Shown one piece after another: positions 16,086 through 23,324 of a stretch of DNA of 31,663 nt. This stretch comes from Acidobacteria bacterium UBA2999 (lineage in GTDB: Bacteria > Acidobacteriota > Vicinamibacteria > Vicinamibacterales > UBA2999). The stretch covers positions 1 to 31,663 of the forward strand of contig DDZV01000012.1 in the NCBI GenBank assembly GCA_002346475.1. Reading direction: 5' to 3'. The position numbers and the translations under genes were made by a program. The notes below the pieces were generated by a model. It searched no databases and had not been told where the DNA came from. It saw nothing but the letters and a program-made list of their open reading frames with translations. The stretch's first letter is position 1. Each line of letters opens with the position of its first letter.

Positions 16086-16572
16086 CTGTTGGCCTTATTG
16101 CAAAAAGGTGCTCGCCATACTGAACTGGCTGCCCGTTCTCGACGAAAGCTTTTACTAGCTCCCCTTCTAGATCTGAATTTATTTCATTCATTAATTTCAT
16201 CGCTTCAATGATGCACAGCACCTGTCCTTTCTGAACAGTTGCACCAATCTCTACAAAAGGTTCCGCGCCAGGTTCTGGGGCTAAGTAGAATGTGCCAACG
16301 ATCGGCGACTTCACGACAACCAGCTTGCCTTCATCAATAGTCGTTGTTCGTAGATCGTCAGATTCAGAATCTTGGAGAGCACTTTTTTTAGAGTTCTCTT
16401 TTGGCAATGCAACTGAAGTGCTTTTGTTGACCACTGTTGAATCGACATCGCCCGGATGCGTAGCGCTACCCTTTTGAACACGAATCTTGAAGTTGTCTCG
16501 TTCGAGTTCAAACTCGGTCAACTCATGTTCACGGACCAAATCTAGAATCTGTTTAATCTCATCAAAATTCAT
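16060..16572 (-). CDS. accB: Biotin carboxyl carrier protein of acetyl-CoA carboxylase
   Basis: Carries biotin between the carboxylase and carboxyltransferase. From ATG 16572 it is 170 residues: an N-terminal dimerisation-like segment (MNFDEIKQILDL), a polar linker rich in Ser/Thr/Lys, and a biotinyl domain with Lys126 in EAMKLMNE as the biotin site. The frame is open further upstream (ATG at 16596, TTG at 16608), but MNFDEIKQIL matches the usual AccB beginning, so I chose it; the ribosome-binding evidence is weak for all three. It precedes accC in the usual accBC order; the peptidase gene upstream is 88 nt or more away. Confidence 0.94.
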   Translation of the reverse strand: MNFDEIKQILDLVREHELTEFELERDNFKIRVQKGSATHPGDVDSTVVNKSTSVALPKENSKKSALQDSESDDLRTTTIDEGKLVVVKSPIVGTFYLAPEPGAEPFVEIGATVQKGQVLCIIEAMKLMNEINSDLEGELVKAFVENGQPVQYGEHLFAIRPTDVQEDSDR

Positions 16573-16641
16573 AGCTCTTACAGGTTCCGCCTCCATTATT
16601 AAAACCAAAGCCAGCCTCGAAGGTAAAAGGCTAATACGTAT

Positions 16642-16658
16642 ATCATCTATCGGATGAT
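16642..16658. repeat. Inverted repeat upstream of accB
   Basis: ATCATC and GATGAT around a 5 nt loop, between the M24 peptidase stop and accB. No T-run follows on either strand. It may be a leader hairpin or an operator for accBC. Fatty-acid regulators often act here, but no known operator is recognised. Confidence 0.25.
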
Positions 16659-16696
16659 CCCCGATTCTTCTTTAGTTTCCTCAAAATTTGGATTAA

Positions 16697-17839
16697 TCAC
16701 AAGTTGACCAGATCACGCGCCACCGATGTCAGCATGCTGTACCCATCATTGGTAACTAAAATATCATCCTCAATGCGTACACCTCCCCAGCCAGGGATAT
16801 AAGCCCCAGGTTCAATTGTAAATACCATACCTGGCTTCAATAGCACCTCTAGCTTCTTCGCATCGGAGCGCGCTTTAGTGACTCTAGGCAATTCGTGAAC
16901 TTCTAAACCTAGACCGTGACCGGTACCATGGCTGAAAGCTTCCCCAAGCCCATTGCTTTGTAATACCAACCGTGCAGCACCATCAACGTCAACAGTCGAA
17001 ACATTTGGACGAACCATATGAATAGCAGCCTGCTGAGCCTCGTGCACAGCTGAATATACACGTTGAGCCTCTGGTCCAGGCTGACCAACAGAGACGGTCC
17101 GTGTCAAATCGCAACAGTATCCGTCCAAGACGCCACCAAAATCCAACACAACCAAATCACCAACCTTAAAACAACGCTGGCCAGGATGGTGATGTGGCAG
17201 TGCTGAATTCGGTCCAGAAGCAACAATCGTATCAAAGGCCACACGATCAAAACCTACACGACTCAAACTCTCATTAATCAACCTAGCTACCTTGAGCTCA
17301 CTAACCCCAGGCCGCACAGCTCGAAAAGCGCTCTCAGCAACTTCAGTCAGCATTGAAGCTGATTCTCGGATTCTCTCCACCTCACCGGCATCCTTGATCA
17401 TCCGTATTTCAGCGATCACATCCGCTGTCATTTGCAATTCGACGTTAGATTGATTGTCTATTAATTTCTTTTTTAAGAATTCAAATCTTGAAACATCTAG
17501 ATGTTTAGACTCAAACCCCACCTTACTAACTTCTAATGATGCTAAGCCCTCGACTAGGGTTTCGTCATAACTGCTAGACACTTGCCAAACCTGCAATAGC
17601 GGGCAGGCCGTACTTGAGTCTTCCTGCATTCGTTTTGCAGATTCCGCATATCGATTATCCACAAGAAGATAAACAGCACTAGCAGTTACTAGAAGGTAGC
17701 CAGACGAACCAACGTGATTCGAAAGATAAAAAACGTTTGGATTGTGAGTCACAATCAAAGCATCAATGCCAAGATCTTTAAACCGTGACAAGAGCTTTAA
17801 GTGGCGTTCTTTAAGCTCTCTAGAGTTTGCTAAATGCAC
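16697..17839 (-). CDS. M24B metallopeptidase (Xaa-Pro aminopeptidase/dipeptidase)
   Basis: Releases N-terminal residues before proline or splits Xaa-Pro dipeptides; cytoplasmic. 380 residues, GTG start with GAAGGGG about 8 nt upstream. An N-terminal creatinase-like domain (about 1-130) includes VTHNPNVFYLSNHVGSSG. The C-terminal pita-bread domain has all five metal-ligand segments: LDFGGVLDGYCCDLTRT (two Asp), GTGHGLGLEVHE (His), TIEPGAYI (Glu) and VRIEDDI (Glu). Upstream of accBC a peptidase of this kind is common, often with efp; efp is absent here. The exact class within M24B cannot be decided from motifs. Confidence 0.9.
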   Translation of the reverse strand: MHLANSRELKERHLKLLSRFKDLGIDALIVTHNPNVFYLSNHVGSSGYLLVTASAVYLLVDNRYAESAKRMQEDSSTACPLLQVWQVSSSYDETLVEGLASLEVSKVGFESKHLDVSRFEFLKKKLIDNQSNVELQMTADVIAEIRMIKDAGEVERIRESASMLTEVAESAFRAVRPGVSELKVARLINESLSRVGFDRVAFDTIVASGPNSALPHHHPGQRCFKVGDLVVLDFGGVLDGYCCDLTRTVSVGQPGPEAQRVYSAVHEAQQAAIHMVRPNVSTVDVDGAARLVLQSNGLGEAFSHGTGHGLGLEVHELPRVTKARSDAKKLEVLLKPGMVFTIEPGAYIPGWGGVRIEDDILVTNDGYSMLTSVARDLVNL

Positions 17840-18083
17840 CTTGCTGTCCCCTTCTTACACCATCCTCTTTAATCATGAAAGGAGCGCCAATAAATATAGA
17901 ATCAATTAAGTTTCAGTTGTCAGTTTTAGGCACCCTGGACAAGCCAAATAAACATGTCGCGTGATACTGGATGCTCACAACTATCAATAATTATGAAAAG
18001 ATTAAAGTTTCTACCATGGTACCGAAGAAGGCCTACCAGTCCAAGACAGTCCTGACCCGTAACCACCAAAGACCCTAGACAGC
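17840..18083. other. Intergenic region upstream of the rplM promoter
   Basis: About 240 bp between the divergent peptidase and rplM operon starts, part of a 354 bp gene-free stretch. I see no convincing gene: the longest frame, ATG at 17875, gives 29 residues without family resemblance. A 10 bp palindrome TACCATGGTA is at 18012-18021. The region 18030-18083 is C/A-rich. No tRNA, known riboswitch or repeat array was recognised. Confidence 0.4.
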
Positions 18084-18112
18084 TTGACAACCTCTTAAAC
18101 CACCCATAAAGT
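18084..18112 (+). promoter_or_regulatory. Sigma-70-type promoter of the rplM operon
   Basis: TTGACA (18084-18089, perfect -35), a 17 nt spacer, and TAAAGT (18107-18112). This is the best sigma-70 match in the window. Transcription would start near 18119, leaving a leader of about 75 nt before rplM. Confidence 0.7.
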
Positions 18113-18147
18113 AAGTGTTTGCTTAGTCAAGAATAACGGGCAATACA

Positions 18148-18178
18148 CCGCACAGGAAGCTTTAGCTATATTGTGTGG
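18148..18178 (+). promoter_or_regulatory. Leader hairpin before rplM
   Basis: CCGCACA (18148-18154) pairs with TGTGTGG (18172-18178), 7 bp with one G-U, around a 17 nt loop that itself contains AGCTTTAGCT. It ends directly before the ribosome-binding sequence AAAGGTG. Position suggests control of rplM translation, such as autogenous repression by L13 known in E. coli; that link is inference. Confidence 0.35.
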
Positions 18179-18193
18179 CTAGAAAGGTGTTGA

Positions 18194-18625
18194 ATGCGTA
18201 CGTTAGTAGCAAACAAGCAAGAAGTAGAGAGAGCCTGGCATCTTATTGATGCCAAGGATCAGGTTCTTGGCCGTATTGCTTCGTTAGCAGCACGACTGTT
18301 GCAGGGTAAACACAAAGCGACCTACACACCTTTCATTGATACAGGTGACCATATAGTGGTAGTAAACGCAGCGCTAGTTCGTTTAACAGGCCAGAAAGAA
18401 CATCAGAAACTCTATCGGCAACATAGCGGACACGAGGGAGGCCTTCGCGAAGAACGCGCTAGCACTGTTCGGAAACATCAGCCACACAGGCTTGTGGAAG
18501 AAGCTGTCCAAGGCATGCTTCCTAAAACTCGTCTTGGTAAGGCTATGTACAAAAAACTCAAGGTCTACGCTGGTACTGAACATCCACATGCCGCGCAACA
18601 ACCTAAAAAAATTGAGGTCGCATAA
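18194..18625 (+). CDS. rplM: Ribosomal protein L13 (uL13)
   Basis: Large-subunit protein acting early in 50S assembly. 143 residues, normal length. Family marks include WHLIDAKDQVLGRIASLAA, GKHKATYTPFIDTGDH and VVVNA, then the basic segment ending GMLPKTRLGKAMYKKLKVY. AAAGGTG 6 nt before the ATG is a clear ribosome-binding site. First gene of an operon with rpsI and rpsB, driven by the promoter at 18084. Confidence 0.98.
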   Translation: MRTLVANKQEVERAWHLIDAKDQVLGRIASLAARLLQGKHKATYTPFIDTGDHIVVVNAALVRLTGQKEHQKLYRQHSGHEGGLREERASTVRKHQPHRLVEEAVQGMLPKTRLGKAMYKKLKVYAGTEHPHAAQQPKKIEVA

Positions 18626-18627
18626 CT

Positions 18628-19020
18628 TTGGAAGTTAGTCAACATTACGCAACAGGTCGTCGTAAGACATCTGCTGCACGTGTCTTTCTTAGACCAGGCA
18701 ACGGTGACATAACAATTAACCATCAAAAATTTGAAAAGTACTTCAGCACCGAAGAACTACGAATGCAGGTTCGACGTCCACTCCAGCTAACAGAACACCT
18801 CAATAAAGTTGATATCCTTGCGACCGTAACCGGTGGTGGTGTGACCGGCCAAGCAGGCGCACTACGGCTTGGTATTGCTAGAGCGCTTGTTAACTACGAC
18901 TCTGAACTGCGCAAGCAACTCAAAAAAGAAGGCCTTCTCACATCAGATTCACGTGTTAAGGAACGTAAAAAGTACGGTTTAGCTGGCGCTCGAAAACGGT
19001 TCCAGTTTAGTAAACGCTAA
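18628..19020 (+). CDS. rpsI: Ribosomal protein S9 (uS9)
   Basis: Small-subunit protein whose C-terminal tail reaches the P-site tRNA. 130 residues with the conserved YATGRRKTSAARVFLRPG near the N-terminus, GGGVTGQAGALRLGIARAL in the middle and the basic tail ending KRFQFSKR. The start is TTG at 18628, two nt after the rplM stop; no ATG is available before the conserved region. Translation may be coupled to rplM. Confidence 0.98.
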   Translation: MEVSQHYATGRRKTSAARVFLRPGNGDITINHQKFEKYFSTEELRMQVRRPLQLTEHLNKVDILATVTGGGVTGQAGALRLGIARALVNYDSELRKQLKKEGLLTSDSRVKERKKYGLAGARKRFQFSKR

Positions 19021-19030
19021 AGGAGGAAGT

Positions 19031-19825
19031 TTGTCCGGGATTGCGATTAAGGATCTTCTAGAATCAGGCGTTCATTTCGGACACCAAACTAAGCGTTGGA
19101 ATCCAAAGATGAAAAAGTACATCTTTGGAGAACGTAACGGCATCTATATTATTGACCTCAACAAAACTGCAGAGCTTTTTAAGCGCGCCGAAGCTTTCGT
19201 AACAAAGTTAGCTACAGAAGGCCGTACGATCTTATTCGTGGGCACAAAGCGCCAAGCACAAGAAGTTGTCGCTGAAGAATCTCAACGCTGTGGAATGTTT
19301 TATGTAAATCAGAGATGGCTTGGTGGCCTACTAACAAACTTCGCAACAATTCAACGAAGTCTCGGTCGTCTCAAAGATATTGAGGCAATGGCAACAGATG
19401 GTCGTTACGACACACTTTCAAAAAAAGAAGTTGCAAAGAATGAAAAGGCACGAAAAAAGCTATTAAGAAATCTTGAAGGTATCCGGCAAATGTCTGGATT
19501 GCCAGACGCAGTTCTTGTTGTCGATACACGTAAAGAAAAAATCGCTGTAGACGAAGCACGGAAACTTAAAATTCCAGTAATCGGTATTGTCGACACTAAC
19601 TGTGACCCCGATGATGTTGACTATATCATCCCTGGAAATGACGATGCCCTTCGTTCGATTAAATTGTTTACATCACGCATCGCTGACGCTGCTCTTTACG
19701 GTCGAGGTCTCAGAGAGACTAAACAAGCAGAAGAGGCCGCTGCAGAGGATGAAGCTCGTGCTGCCGAACAAAGTAAAGCTGCAAAACGTGCCCCTGCGAG
19801 CGTGGCAACACCAGCAAACGCGTAG
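19031..19825 (+). CDS. rpsB: Ribosomal protein S2 (uS2)
   Basis: Small-subunit protein at the head-body junction. 264 residues; conserved IKDLLESGVHFGHQTKRWNP at the start, NQRWLGGLLTNF, and VVDTRKEKIAVDEARKL. The last 35 or so residues are Ala/Glu/Lys-rich and family-variable. It starts at TTG 19031 with AGGAGGA directly before it at 19021-19027, one of the strongest ribosome-binding sites here. Followed by an intrinsic terminator, then tsf. Confidence 0.98.
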   Translation: MSGIAIKDLLESGVHFGHQTKRWNPKMKKYIFGERNGIYIIDLNKTAELFKRAEAFVTKLATEGRTILFVGTKRQAQEVVAEESQRCGMFYVNQRWLGGLLTNFATIQRSLGRLKDIEAMATDGRYDTLSKKEVAKNEKARKKLLRNLEGIRQMSGLPDAVLVVDTRKEKIAVDEARKLKIPVIGIVDTNCDPDDVDYIIPGNDDALRSIKLFTSRIADAALYGRGLRETKQAEEAAAEDEARAAEQSKAAKRAPASVATPANA

Positions 19826-19845
19826 CATCATGACTTAACGATGCT
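19824..19845 (+). repeat. Hairpin over the rpsB stop codon
   Basis: AGCATC (19824-19829) and GATGCT (19840-19845) make a 6 bp stem with a 10 nt loop starting inside the rpsB TAG, immediately before the terminator. It might protect the 3' end or compete with the terminator stem. Confidence 0.3.
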
Positions 19846-19851
19846 TCTGTC

Positions 19852-19884
19852 ACCGGCTCGCATAAAGAGGGCCGGTAATTTTTT
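19852..19884 (+). terminator. Intrinsic terminator between rpsB and tsf
   Basis: ACCGGCTC (19852-19859) pairs with GGGCCGGT (19869-19876), 8 bp with one G-U, around a 9 nt loop, followed by AATTTTTT. It is the only full intrinsic terminator I found. Lying 80 nt before tsf, it probably lowers rather than ends expression of tsf, or tsf has its own promoter. Confidence 0.75.
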
Positions 19885-19964
19885 GTACGAGCGAAAGCTA
19901 ATTTATTAAACACTGCACGAAACTCTTAGCACGTTTCTTACATAGAGTTGACGGAGATTTTTAT

Positions 19965-20570
19965 ATGGCAACGATTCCAGCTCAGACAGTCAAAGAACTA
20001 CGAGACAAGACCGGTGCAGGCATGATGGAATGCAAGGCCGCCCTTGTTGAAGCCAATGGTGACGCGGAAGAAGCTATGACATTACTTCGCAAACGTGGTC
20101 TCGCTCGTGCCGCTAAACGTGCTGGTCGAACAACAGCTCATGGTGTAATCGGAAGCTACATTCATATGGCTGGAAAGATCGGTGTTCTTCTTGAAGTTAA
20201 CTGTGAATCTGACTTTGTTGCACGCACTGATGATTTCCAGAACCTTGTCAAAGAAATCTCAATGCACATAGCAGCGTCAGATCCTCGCTGGGTTAGTCGA
20301 GAAGAAATTCCTTCCGAAGCTGTTGAAAAAGAAAAGGCAATATACCGTGCCCAGGTTGAAGGTAAAGGTAAACCAGACGCTGTCATAGAAAAAATTGTTA
20401 ATGGGAAGCTCGAGAGCTTTTATTCTCAGTTTGTTTTGCTAGATCAACCATCTATACGGGATACCGCTGTTACCGTCCAACAAAATCTCTCCCAAACAGC
20501 TGCAAAAACTGGTGAGAACATCACAATCAGCCGTTTTATGCGTTACCGTGTTGGAGAAACCACTGAATAA
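19965..20570 (+). CDS. tsf: Elongation factor Ts (short form)
   Basis: Exchanges GDP for GTP on EF-Tu. 201 residues, the short form found in many phyla, against about 283 in E. coli. The N-terminal UBA-like domain has VKELRDKTGAGMMECKAAL (residues 9-27), with Glu where Asp is more usual, and the core keeps IGVLLEVNCESDFVARTDDF with its conserved Cys and Asp-Phe contact. ACGGAG 9 nt before the ATG fits as ribosome-binding site. Confidence 0.97.
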   Translation: MATIPAQTVKELRDKTGAGMMECKAALVEANGDAEEAMTLLRKRGLARAAKRAGRTTAHGVIGSYIHMAGKIGVLLEVNCESDFVARTDDFQNLVKEISMHIAASDPRWVSREEIPSEAVEKEKAIYRAQVEGKGKPDAVIEKIVNGKLESFYSQFVLLDQPSIRDTAVTVQQNLSQTAAKTGENITISRFMRYRVGETTE

Positions 20571-20628
20571 CCAGCAGTATCCTTTGTAATCTTCACCCTA
20601 TCCCCACAACATGATCTAGAAGAACGGC

Positions 20629-20634
20629 TATACT
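20629..20634 (+). promoter_or_regulatory. Candidate -10 element of pyrH (leaderless)
   Basis: TATACT lies 9 nt before the pyrH ATG at 20644. No Shine-Dalgarno sequence is present, so the transcript would start within about three nucleotides of the ATG. No clear -35. Confidence 0.4.
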
Positions 20635-20643
20635 TCCATACTG

Positions 20644-21375
20644 ATGAATGCGCAACCCCCCTCCACTCCAGTATATCGACGAATTCTTTTAAAACTTTCT
20701 GGCGAAGCTCTCATGGGCGACCAGCAATTCGGCATTGATCCTCTTGTTGCAACAAGAATTGCAAAAGACATCGCTGAAATTCAAGCACTTGGTGTCGAAA
20801 CTGCCATCGTTATTGGTGGTGGAAATATCTTTCGTGGTATCGCTGCCAGTGCTAAAGGGATGGAACGAGCTACTGGAGACTACATGGGCATGCTGGCAAC
20901 GGTTATTAATGCTCTTGCCTTGCAAGATGCACTAGAGCAGCAACAAGTTCTTACACGTGTAGTAACAGCCATCGAGATGCGTGCTGTCGCTGAATCTTTT
21001 ATTCGACGTCGCGCCATTAGACACTTAGAGAAAGGTCGAGTAGTAATTTTTGCTGCAGGCACCGGAAACCCATACTTTACAACGGACACTGCTGCAGCAC
21101 TGCGTGCCATGGAAATAAAGGCTGAAGCCATCCTTAAAGGTACAAAGGTTGATGGCATCTATACTGCTGACCCTGTTTTGGACAAAAAAGCTACAAAATA
21201 TGAAACAATTTCCCACCTCAAAGTTCTTGAACGCCAGCTGAAAGTAATGGATGCGACAGCTATTTCCTTATGCATGGATAATAAGCTTCCAATCGTTGTA
21301 TTTAACCTCAAGCAATCCGGTAATATCCGGAGAGTTGTACTAGGTGAAACAATCGGAACTACAGTCAGCGCCTAA
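20644..21375 (+). CDS. pyrH: UMP kinase
   Basis: Phosphorylates UMP to UDP, upstream of the CTP synthase step encoded at 4023. 243 residues, normal length. Amino-acid-kinase fold marks: RILLKLSGEALMG (residues 14-26), IVIGGGNIFRG, the DYMGMLATVINALALQ segment, TGNPYFTTDTAAALRA and KVDGIYTADP. The gene stands between tsf and frr in the order common to many bacteria, but seems to have its own start signal. Confidence 0.97.
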   Translation: MNAQPPSTPVYRRILLKLSGEALMGDQQFGIDPLVATRIAKDIAEIQALGVETAIVIGGGNIFRGIAASAKGMERATGDYMGMLATVINALALQDALEQQQVLTRVVTAIEMRAVAESFIRRRAIRHLEKGRVVIFAAGTGNPYFTTDTAAALRAMEIKAEAILKGTKVDGIYTADPVLDKKATKYETISHLKVLERQLKVMDATAISLCMDNKLPIVVFNLKQSGNIRRVVLGETIGTTVSA

Positions 21376-21435
21376 GTAGTAAGAGCCATGTTTCAAATCT
21401 CAGCTTCGCCACGCTAGACTTCTAGATGAGGTGAC

Positions 21436-22008
21436 ATGATGGAATTTAGTGATCTTAAAGACCTGTTTTCAGATTTACAAAAAAACATGGAGGGCGCAAT
21501 AGAAAGAGTTCGCCGAGACATAGCTGGCGTTAGAACAGGTCGAGCTTCTGTCACAATTCTTGACGGCGTTCAAGTTGAAGCATATGGAAGCAAGATGCCC
21601 CTCAATCAAGTCGCTTCACTCTCAGTGCCAGAACCAACTCTTCTTATGGCTCAACCATTTGATCAGTCACTGATAAGTTCTATTGAAAAAGCGATTCGGA
21701 TTTCTGACCTTGGCCTAAACCCTATGAATGACGGAAAGGTGCTGCGTATTCCTATTCCGTCGCTTACCGATGAACGACGAAAAGAACTATCTCGGCAAGT
21801 CCATAAACAGGCTGAAGAAGGCCGTAACAACCTGCGGCAACTACGGCGAGCAGCAAATGAACATTTAAAAACCCTCCTAAAGAAAAAAACAATCTCTGAA
21901 GATGACGAACGTAGAGGCCTGCAAGAAGTACAAAAGATCACTGACACACACATTGGCATCGTGGATGGACTACAAGAAAAAAAAGACAAAGAACTGCTAG
22001 GAAATTAA
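21436..22008 (+). CDS. frr: Ribosome recycling factor
   Basis: Splits the post-termination ribosome together with EF-G. 190 residues from ATG 21436; a second ATG directly follows at 21439. GAGGTG about 5 nt upstream serves either. Family marks: GRASVTILDGVQVEAYG, PLNQVASLSVPEPTLLMAQPFD, the hinge segment NPMNDGKVLRIPIPSLTDERRKEL, and the C-terminal helix with basic and acidic repeats. Confidence 0.98.
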   Translation: MMEFSDLKDLFSDLQKNMEGAIERVRRDIAGVRTGRASVTILDGVQVEAYGSKMPLNQVASLSVPEPTLLMAQPFDQSLISSIEKAIRISDLGLNPMNDGKVLRIPIPSLTDERRKELSRQVHKQAEEGRNNLRQLRRAANEHLKTLLKKKTISEDDERRGLQEVQKITDTHIGIVDGLQEKKDKELLGN

Positions 22009-22055
22009 GAGGCCTGCAACTAAAACATACTCTTCGCTCGTCTAATTTTCTAGAT

Positions 22056-22131
<76 letters not shown>

Positions 22132-22147
22132 AAATATCCACGCCACC

Positions 22148-23221
22148 TCACTGCAGACAGCACTTCTTAAATTTTCTACCGCTTCCACACGGGCACAGTG
22201 AATTACGACCGAACCTTGGATAACTTTTCGTCAATTCTCGCTTCAATGAAGCAGCGCGCGAAAAAAGATCTTGATTGAAAATTTTCTCTAGTGACTTATA
22301 AAGCAATGGATGCTTCCGTTGCATTAAAGCAGGGCGCTCAAAAAAATACTCTGATGCTACAGCAAAAAATTCAGCCTCGTTGGTAAGAGCGTAGGGGTTG
22401 ATATCAGAATCTCCAGATTCAATTTCAGACATTTTACGTCTTACTAAATCTATCCATGGTCCAACTGCTTGCCTGTCAAGTCCAACTTTTGGCATCCCAT
22501 CAATAAAGCCATCAGTCTTATCAACAAGATGTGCAAACTCATGGATGCCTACATTACGTTTATCGTTTGCGTTCCTGAAACCACTAATGAGATCAGGTTT
22601 TGACAAAATCATGAGTCGGTTTAAGCTTCCTGTTCCAACCATTCCAAGAATATTTTTCCCTTGCTCATTGCCAAACTTGAAATCCTTATCAAACCTTGTT
22701 GGATAAACTAACACTTCACTAATTTGATCCCATTCCCAGTTCGGAAACCCAAGAATTGGAATAATGGCACTCGCAGCCACTAACACGCGTGTTGTCGTAT
22801 CTACCTGAACCCCTATTCCGGTAATTCTTTTTTCTGCCAAGAACACCTGCATATGAATACGAAACCGCTTACTGGCTTCTGGGTCGAGAACTCTAAAAAA
22901 CACAACGTCACGCTGCAGTACCATTTCCCATTCAGCAGGAAACGGTTTTAAAAGAATTTGACGACGGCGGCGAATCTTTTTAGTTTGCCAAGCGTAGACA
23001 CCAAAAATGAGCCCGAAAGATAGCGCAAGTATGAATCCTCTGTCTTGTCCAGATTGGAACGAAACTAATACAATAGGGATCAAGACTAGGGTAGCCAGTA
23101 TCGAGCAAGTCAGTGCCCATAGGCGTGTGCGACGTTCCCAAGCTGAGAAAAACCTGGCCGCCTCAAACTGATCATCTGCATGATCGGTCTGCGTTTCTAG
23201 TGTTTTATCAATGCTAGCCAT
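22148..23221 (-). CDS. Membrane-anchored M90 (MtfA-like) metallopeptidase with SEC-C tail
   Basis: 357 residues. Two membrane helices (about 34-54 and 62-78), a basic cytoplasmic turn (KKIRRRR), then an M90 peptidase domain: HEFAH at 227-231 with its zinc ligands and catalytic Glu, followed by the TDGFIDGMP segment and the third-ligand region NEAEFFAVASEYFF (Glu283). The last 18 residues form a SEC-C zinc motif, CPCGSGRKFKKCC. E. coli MtfA, a cytosolic aminopeptidase that also binds the Mlc repressor, has neither the membrane helices nor the SEC-C tail. The substrate is unknown. TAGAGT 9 nt before the ATG and the lack of a Shine-Dalgarno suggest a leaderless start. Confidence 0.85.
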   Translation of the reverse strand: MASIDKTLETQTDHADDQFEAARFFSAWERRTRLWALTCSILATLVLIPIVLVSFQSGQDRGFILALSFGLIFGVYAWQTKKIRRRRQILLKPFPAEWEMVLQRDVVFFRVLDPEASKRFRIHMQVFLAEKRITGIGVQVDTTTRVLVAASAIIPILGFPNWEWDQISEVLVYPTRFDKDFKFGNEQGKNILGMVGTGSLNRLMILSKPDLISGFRNANDKRNVGIHEFAHLVDKTDGFIDGMPKVGLDRQAVGPWIDLVRRKMSEIESGDSDINPYALTNEAEFFAVASEYFFERPALMQRKHPLLYKSLEKIFNQDLFSRAASLKRELTKSYPRFGRNSLCPCGSGRKFKKCCLQ

Positions 23222-23230
23222 TTAGGGACT

Positions 23231-23236
23231 ACTCTA
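23231..23236 (-). promoter_or_regulatory. Candidate -10 of the M90 peptidase gene (leaderless)
   Basis: On the minus strand TAGAGT is followed by 9 nt and the ATG at 23221. The same hexamer stands before lolA. Confidence 0.35.
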
Positions 23237-23312
23237 AAAATTATTAACGGTATCAGAGTAAGCTTAATTGCTCTCGAGTAAATTGTTTTGTTTTTTTATG
23301 GGTACCAACCGG

Positions 23313-23318
23313 TACGAT
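23313..23318 (+). promoter_or_regulatory. Candidate -10 of the TonB-dependent receptor gene (leaderless)
   Basis: TACGAT lies 6 nt before the ATG at 23325. There is no Shine-Dalgarno sequence. GGTAC occurs twice just upstream (23301 and 23311 regions). Confidence 0.3.
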
Positions 23319-23324
23319 ACCAAG

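Noticed and set aside
17875..17964. 29-codon frame upstream of rplM, possible leader peptide
   Set aside because: No ribosome-binding site, lies upstream of the promoter at 18084, and the product has no run of regulatory codons.
23268..23324. N-terminal extension of the TonB-dependent receptor from TTG 23268
   Set aside because: It would place 19 residues before a normal signal peptide starting at ATG 23325.
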